Part shown: piece by piece, positions 48,327-51,955 of the stretch | How positions within the stretch are numbered: position 1 is the stretch's first letter | How the letters are laid out: each line of letters begins with the position of its first letter | Assembly: GCF_000307775.2 (NCBI RefSeq) | Contig: NZ_KK020677.1 | Location: 709,723 to 761,677 of the forward strand | Length of the DNA: 51,955 nt | DNA from: Stutzerimonas stutzeri KOS6 | GTDB taxonomy: Bacteria; Pseudomonadota; Gammaproteobacteria; Pseudomonadales; Pseudomonadaceae | Reading direction: 5' to 3' | Position numbers and translations under genes: made by a program | The notes under the pieces: generated by a model | What the model saw: the letters and a program-made list of their open reading frames with translations, nothing else | What the model was told of the DNA's origin: nothing | Databases searched by the model: none

Positions 48327-48515
48327 CTACACCGTCGACCAGGGGTCGAACCGCTCTGGCAGGTCGCGCCAGGCTGCACCTGAGCACAGTACCCAGAAAA
48401 TGCCGTTGAGCATCAGTCGGTCATCGCTGCGAGGTCGCCCCATCTTCTGTTCGGGGGAAACCAAATCAGCGATCAGCTCCCAAGCTGCATCCGGGAGTTC
48501 GTAACGCTTTGCCAT
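48327..48515 (-). pseudogene. IS5-family transposase, first frame, interrupted by a nonsense codon
   Basis: MAKRYELPDAAWELIADLVS ... GRPRSDDRLMLNGIFWVLCSGAAWRDLPERFDPWSTV is the N-terminal DUF4096-type domain of IS427-group transposases. It ends at TAG where relatives have a Tyr codon before QRFRDWR. The same frame then stays open to about 48130 with family-typical DDGTFEQVLERLHIHLN and IDLDTWMIDSPAVRA, including the first Asp of the catalytic DDE. Confidence 0.85.
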
Positions 48516-48590
48516 GCGCGCCGCCTCCAGCCTGTCATGGCGCCGATTCTGCCCGTTCAGACTTTTCGTACAGAACCTAAGGCTGGAAAT

Positions 48591-49847
48591 TTAATTTCTT
48601 GCTGTCGCCTCTTGAATGAGGCGGCCATACAGCTGCTCCAGATTCGTCCAGGCGGTTGCTGTCTGGGTGCTTTGGGGGCCTGTTTGGCTGTGTGTGACTG
48701 CAGCCGCGTGCCGTAGCAGGGGTAGTGCTTCCTTTAGGCGGTTCCTATGCATCAGGAATATGCCCAGGTTTGTGCAGCTCTCTGCTACCAGTAGGTGGTT
48801 GCTTCCAAGGCTGTTCTCGCGCACGGTCAGTGCCTTGCGTAGCTCTGCTTCGGCTAGCTCCATGGCGCCGGTCCGACTGTGGAGTATGCCAAGTCGATTG
48901 TGTATGTCCGCTACACCAACGGCGTTTGGTCCCTGAAGTTGTTTCCTGATATTCAGTAGTTGAAGCAGTAAAGGCTTTGCAGCGGTGTACTGCTTTTTTT
49001 CAGTGAGTACGGTGGCGAGATTGAGTAGCGGGCCTGTCAATTTTCGCTTGTCGTTGGGGGTGGTGCGCTCCAGCATTCTTACGGCGCTACGATAATAGCT
49101 TTCGGCCTGATCAGTTTGGCCGGCGCGTTGGCGCAGAATTCCTAGATTGTTGTAGGCGATTGCTGTCGCTGGCGAGCCTGATGGGTAGAGTCGTTCAAGT
49201 ATAGTGATCTCCTTGCGGAACGAGCTTTCTGCCTTGGACGCGTTGGTGCGCGTATAAAATACTCCTAGCGCGTGGTGGGTTTGGGCTGCTGCTTCGGAGT
49301 GTGATCCCAGGCTGCTTTGTCTTAGGGCTAGGGCCTTTAGCAATAACGACTCGGCTTCGGCGGTTTTGCTCTGCAAGGTCAGTGCTTCTGCAAGTGGAAG
49401 CATCGAGATGGCTTGAAGGTGATGGTTTCTGCCAAACGCCTTTTGCCGCGCTGCCAGGCTTGCTCTGTACTGTGCCTCTGCCTCCCTGTGTTCTCGCCGA
49501 AGCATATAGAGGCTGCCAAGGTTGTCGTGCGCCCTTGCTAGTGCCTCTAGTTCCGTTTTTTTTCCGTTTCGGGCGGCTGCCTGTTGTGCGACCAGTTCCT
49601 GGTTGCATATCGATTGCGCGCTCGCTAAGTCACGCTTTCGTAGCAGTGATTGACACTCTGTGTTTGTCGCGCTGGCTGGGTCGCTGGTTATTCCCGTGAT
49701 CGTGACGAGCAGGGCGATTGCCAGGGTTTGCCAGCGCGAGTTCGGCTTGGTATGTCCGGTGGGAAGGGGGCGGGTGTGGTTTGAGCGGAGCGCTTTGCTG
49801 AGCCCTTCCGAGACTGAAAATTGCCGCTTTAATCTGAAATCTATCAT
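48591..49847 (-). CDS. Secreted tetratricopeptide-repeat protein
   Basis: From the chosen ATG 49847 the protein has 418 residues. A hydrophobic export segment (TLAIALLVTITGITSDPASA) is followed by about eight TPR units of the kinesin-light-chain type, for example HDNLGSLYMLRREHREAEAQYRASLAAR, YNNLGILRQRAGQTDQAESYYRSAVRML and CTNLGIFLMHRNRLKEALPLLRHAA. The hydrophobic segment sits about 40 residues in, so the true start is uncertain; an upstream ATG at 49892 is also possible. It is divergent from the YadA-type gene and may assist its export or assembly, which is inference. Confidence 0.75.
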   Translation of the reverse strand: MIDFRLKRQFSVSEGLSKALRSNHTRPLPTGHTKPNSRWQTLAIALLVTITGITSDPASATNTECQSLLRKRDLASAQSICNQELVAQQAAARNGKKTELEALARAHDNLGSLYMLRREHREAEAQYRASLAARQKAFGRNHHLQAISMLPLAEALTLQSKTAEAESLLLKALALRQSSLGSHSEAAAQTHHALGVFYTRTNASKAESSFRKEITILERLYPSGSPATAIAYNNLGILRQRAGQTDQAESYYRSAVRMLERTTPNDKRKLTGPLLNLATVLTEKKQYTAAKPLLLQLLNIRKQLQGPNAVGVADIHNRLGILHSRTGAMELAEAELRKALTVRENSLGSNHLLVAESCTNLGIFLMHRNRLKEALPLLRHAAAVTHSQTGPQSTQTATAWTNLEQLYGRLIQEATARN

Positions 49848-49966
49848 TTTTGATATATTTTTGACGCCTGAAAAATTGCGATGAGGCATCATCTCGATGT
49901 TGAAATGATGCCATTATGCTGCGATATTGATCACTGTAGCCATCGATTTTTCAAGGGACTAATCCA

Positions 49967-50812
49967 ATGCAAAAGCACGTTTGTACAGACAATCTGGAAT
50001 GCACCCAACATCTCGCGATTGGCCGCAAATCGCTGCTCGCGTGCGCGATGCTGGCGATGCTGGCAGGGGGTGGGGCTTCGGCTGAAGTGATGACAGATGT
50101 CGGGGGGACTGCTCTAGACAACCAAGACGTGACGACGATTTACATTGATGACGCCGTCGGTGGCGTGCCTGGGCTGGGTAACTCGGTTTCGGTCGATGGT
50201 TCAAACGCTACGGTAAGCGTCACTGATGGAGTTACTGGTGAAAATACAACCATTGGTGCATCTCAGAGCGATTTTTCTGGCAACGTGAATGTTAACTCGG
50301 GTCAGTTGAGTGTAACAAATGGCGGCTCTCTCACTGTGAGTGGGGATACAAGTGTTACGACGCTTACGGCAAGCGATATCACTGCTGATACGGTGACTGC
50401 TTCGATTAATGCAAACGGCGATGTTATCTCGAATGTAGCTGATGGGCAGGCAGATACCGATGCAGTCAATATTCGCCAGCTAAATGCGATGCAGTCAGGC
50501 TCATCTGCTGCCCTGAATGAATTCTCAAACCGTGTCGATGCGCGCTTCAATGCTTTGGATGAGCGAATCGATGAAATTGCAGAGCGAGCTTACGGCGGTG
50601 TTGCCTCCGTTGCTGCTCTGGCTGCCATTCCTGCGCCTGCTCCAGGGAAGCGCTTCACTGTCGGGGCTGGTCTTGGTTCTTATGCCAGTGAGAGTGCGGT
50701 CGCCATCGGTTTCCGTGCTGCGGTTACCGAGTCTACTTCCGTGACGGCCGGTGTAAGCCGCAATACCGCCTCGAAAACCGCCGCTAGTGTTGGCGTTGGT
50801 TACAGCTGGTAA
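49967..50812 (+). CDS. YadA-type trimeric autotransporter
   Basis: The 281-residue precursor has a signal peptide (KSLLACAMLAMLAGGGASA) and a short Ser/Thr/Asn-rich beta passenger (SVTDGVTGENTTIGASQSDF and following). The neck motif NVADGQADTDAVNIRQLNAM leads into a coiled coil and a C-terminal YadA anchor (GKRFTVGAGLGSYASESAVAIGF ... ASVGVGYSW) of four strands. Three chains should form one outer-membrane barrel. It is small for the family. No good ribosome-binding site is visible before ATG 49967. It stands divergent from the TPR gene. Confidence 0.88.
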   Translation: MQKHVCTDNLECTQHLAIGRKSLLACAMLAMLAGGGASAEVMTDVGGTALDNQDVTTIYIDDAVGGVPGLGNSVSVDGSNATVSVTDGVTGENTTIGASQSDFSGNVNVNSGQLSVTNGGSLTVSGDTSVTTLTASDITADTVTASINANGDVISNVADGQADTDAVNIRQLNAMQSGSSAALNEFSNRVDARFNALDERIDEIAERAYGGVASVAALAAIPAPAPGKRFTVGAGLGSYASESAVAIGFRAAVTESTSVTAGVSRNTASKTAASVGVGYSW

Positions 50813-50903
50813 TTCGTGATTGTGGCGGCGGAGAGGCGTTCTGCCGTCTTCTTTAGGTTAAAAATTTATTGCACTCTTTCAGTGAAAGAGGGTGGAGAGC
50901 GAC

Positions 50904-51955
50904 ATGGCTGTGACTCTAACCAAAGTTAATGCATTCAGTGGTGCGGTTGAAGATCAATACTATGCAATTAGCTATAGCTTGTTGCAGTTGCGTGCAAACG
51001 AATCAAGCAATACCGATGGGTTCCTCCTCTCTGATGGGGCTGATGGGTCTCTCTGGTATAAAAACGCTGACGGCGTAATGAGTGAGGTTGATTTTTCGGC
51101 TGGTAATGTAGTTTTCCGCAGCGCCGGTTTGTATATCAATAATGTTTTGGTTACTGGCTCGGATACTCGTATCTATTGGCTGACTGGGGAGCACGTGCAG
51201 GGAGGGAATGTTGCTGATGCCTTCAGAGTGCAGGCTATCGATACGATAAGCGGTAGCTGGGGCGTGGGTGCGGCAGGGATGCCTGTATATGAGGTCAGTG
51301 GATCTTATGTCCCCGTTGCCATGAACAACATTACGCCGGTCAACGATGCACCCAAGGCAGGAGTAGTAACGCTGAGTGCTATCGCGGAAGACAGCGGTGC
51401 ACGGTTAATCACTTCAGCCGAACTACTTGCTGCGGCCAGCGACGCTGATGGCGATGCGCTAACGGTGAGCAGTCTCCAAATTGCCTCAGGCAATGGCGTT
51501 CTGGTAGCCAACGGCAACGGTACATGGAGCTACACCCCGGCACTGGATGACGATACCAGTGTTACATTCAGCTATGTGATTTCCGATGGTGCCTTAACCA
51601 CCACAGGCACCGCCACCCTTGACATTACTCCGGTGGACGACACGGCCCCGAATCAGTCGCCTGTGGTGGCTGGGCCAGTTACTCTAGATGCGACTGAAGA
51701 TGGCAATCCGTTCGTCCTTGATCTCCTCCAGGGCGCTACAGATGCTAATGGTGACGCACTAGTAATTATTCCTGGGGTTATTACCGTAAATGGGCAACAG
51801 GCGGAGATGTTGCCGCCGGGATTCTCGCCAATATCGGAAAACGCTTTTACTTTCGATCCTGCTGAGTATGGCTTCCTCGCGGAAGGTGAAATTTTTACCA
51901 TCGTTTTGAGTTATGCGATTACTGACGGAAATGGCGGTTCGGTTAACCAGGTTGC
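50904..51955 (+). CDS. Large repeat adhesin, partial (5' end only)
   Basis: From ATG 50904 (GGAGAG upstream) the frame is open to the window edge, 350 codons with no stop. The N-terminal part (MAVTLTKVNAFSGAVEDQYYAI) has no classic signal peptide, as in LapA-type adhesins exported by type I systems. Then cadherin-like or VCBS-type repeats begin: NDAPKAGVVTLSAIAEDSGARLITSAELLAAASDADGDALTVSSLQIASGNG ... GTATLDITPVDDTAPNQSPVVAGPVTLDATEDGNPFVLDLL ... ATDANGDALVI. Such DxDGD loops bind calcium. The rest lies outside the window. Confidence 0.82.
   Translation, partial: MAVTLTKVNAFSGAVEDQYYAISYSLLQLRANESSNTDGFLLSDGADGSLWYKNADGVMSEVDFSAGNVVFRSAGLYINNVLVTGSDTRIYWLTGEHVQGGNVADAFRVQAIDTISGSWGVGAAGMPVYEVSGSYVPVAMNNITPVNDAPKAGVVTLSAIAEDSGARLITSAELLAAASDADGDALTVSSLQIASGNGVLVANGNGTWSYTPALDDDTSVTFSYVISDGALTTTGTATLDITPVDDTAPNQSPVVAGPVTLDATEDGNPFVLDLLQGATDANGDALVIIPGVITVNGQQAEMLPPGFSPISENAFTFDPAEYGFLAEGEIFTIVLSYAITDGNGGSVNQV

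Larger units (their letters stand above)
47666..48577. mobile_element. IS5-family (IS427-like) insertion sequence, decayed
   Basis: The element is 912 bp with terminal repeats GGTTCTGTACGAAAAGT and ACTTTTCGTACAGAACC, flanked by TA on both sides. It encodes a two-frame transposase on the minus strand. The first frame carries an in-frame TAG (48327-48329), so this copy is probably inactive. The 48-bp palindrome at 26570-26617 has the same ends. Confidence 0.9.

Noticed and set aside
49301..49699. Plus-strand open frame opposite the TPR gene
   Set aside because: Antisense to clear TPR repeats, and no ribosome-binding site.

Overview
The window is about 52 kb of high-GC gammaproteobacterial chromosome. 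Gene content and order point to a nitrogen-fixing member of the Pseudomonas/Azotobacter lineage (Stutzerimonas-like or Azotobacter-like). NifH, NifD and NifK are close to the Azotobacter vinelandii proteins as I remember them, and the order nifHDKTY-lrv-nifENX ... iscA-nifUSV-cysE-nifWZM-clpX-nifF is the one known from Azotobacter and P. stutzeri. The core genes to the right (rnd, ycgL, ycgN, alaS-lysC-csrA, amrZ) are typical of Pseudomonas. I cannot assign a species from sequence alone.

Layout. (1) 192-1636, minus: a two-gene operon (SIR2-like protein and an unrecognised 187-residue protein) diverging from nifH. (2) 1637-2054: a shared control region in which each direction has a NifA-type TGT-N10-ACA site and a sigma-54 -24/-12 promoter, with an IHF consensus on the SIR2 side. 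(3) 2055-8268, plus: nifHDKTY, a DUF6129-type gene and the 4Fe-4S LRV gene. (4) 8597-13959, plus: nifENX, the DUF269 and DUF683 genes, two ferredoxins and a TPR-like gene, behind their own NifA/IHF/sigma-54 promoter. (5) 14314-18047, minus: a Nif11-domain gene with a complete nif-type promoter, then molybdate uptake modEABC with a ModE-type palindrome. (6) 18257-26551, plus: iscA-nifU-nifS-nifV-cysE-TPR-like gene-nifW-nifZ-nifM-clpX, again behind a NifA/sigma-54 promoter. (7) nifF with its own nif-type promoter (26664-27360).

From about 27.4 kb the sequence is ordinary Pseudomonas core: a periplasmic glutathione peroxidase, FadL-like porin, sulfurtransferase, RNase D, YcgL, YcgN, a secreted HExxH peptidase, threonine aldolase, alaS, lysC, csrA, tRNA-Ser and two tRNA-Arg genes, mgtE, the oadGAB decarboxylase pump and amrZ. 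From tRNA-Arg(CCT) at 47.5 kb onward there is a less GC-rich accessory block: a decayed IS5-family element, a secreted TPR protein, a YadA-type trimeric autotransporter and the start of a large repeat adhesin that runs off the window.

How the genes work together. NifHDK is the nitrogenase. NifE, NifN, NifX, NifY, NifV and the DUF269 protein serve FeMo-cofactor assembly. IscA, NifU, NifS and CysE supply Fe-S clusters and cysteine. NifM, NifZ and NifW mature the apoproteins. NifF and the ferredoxins carry electrons, and ModEABC brings in molybdate. At least five transcription units here (the SIR2-like pair, nifH, nifE, iscA-nifU and nifF) plus nif11 carry sites of the NifA/sigma-54 regulon. The activator itself (nifA/nifL) and nifB, nifQ and rnf are not in this window.

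The least explained parts are the nif-coregulated SIR2-like/unknown pair, the nif-coregulated Nif11 protein, and a paralogous pair of TPR-like proteins placed in two different nif operons.
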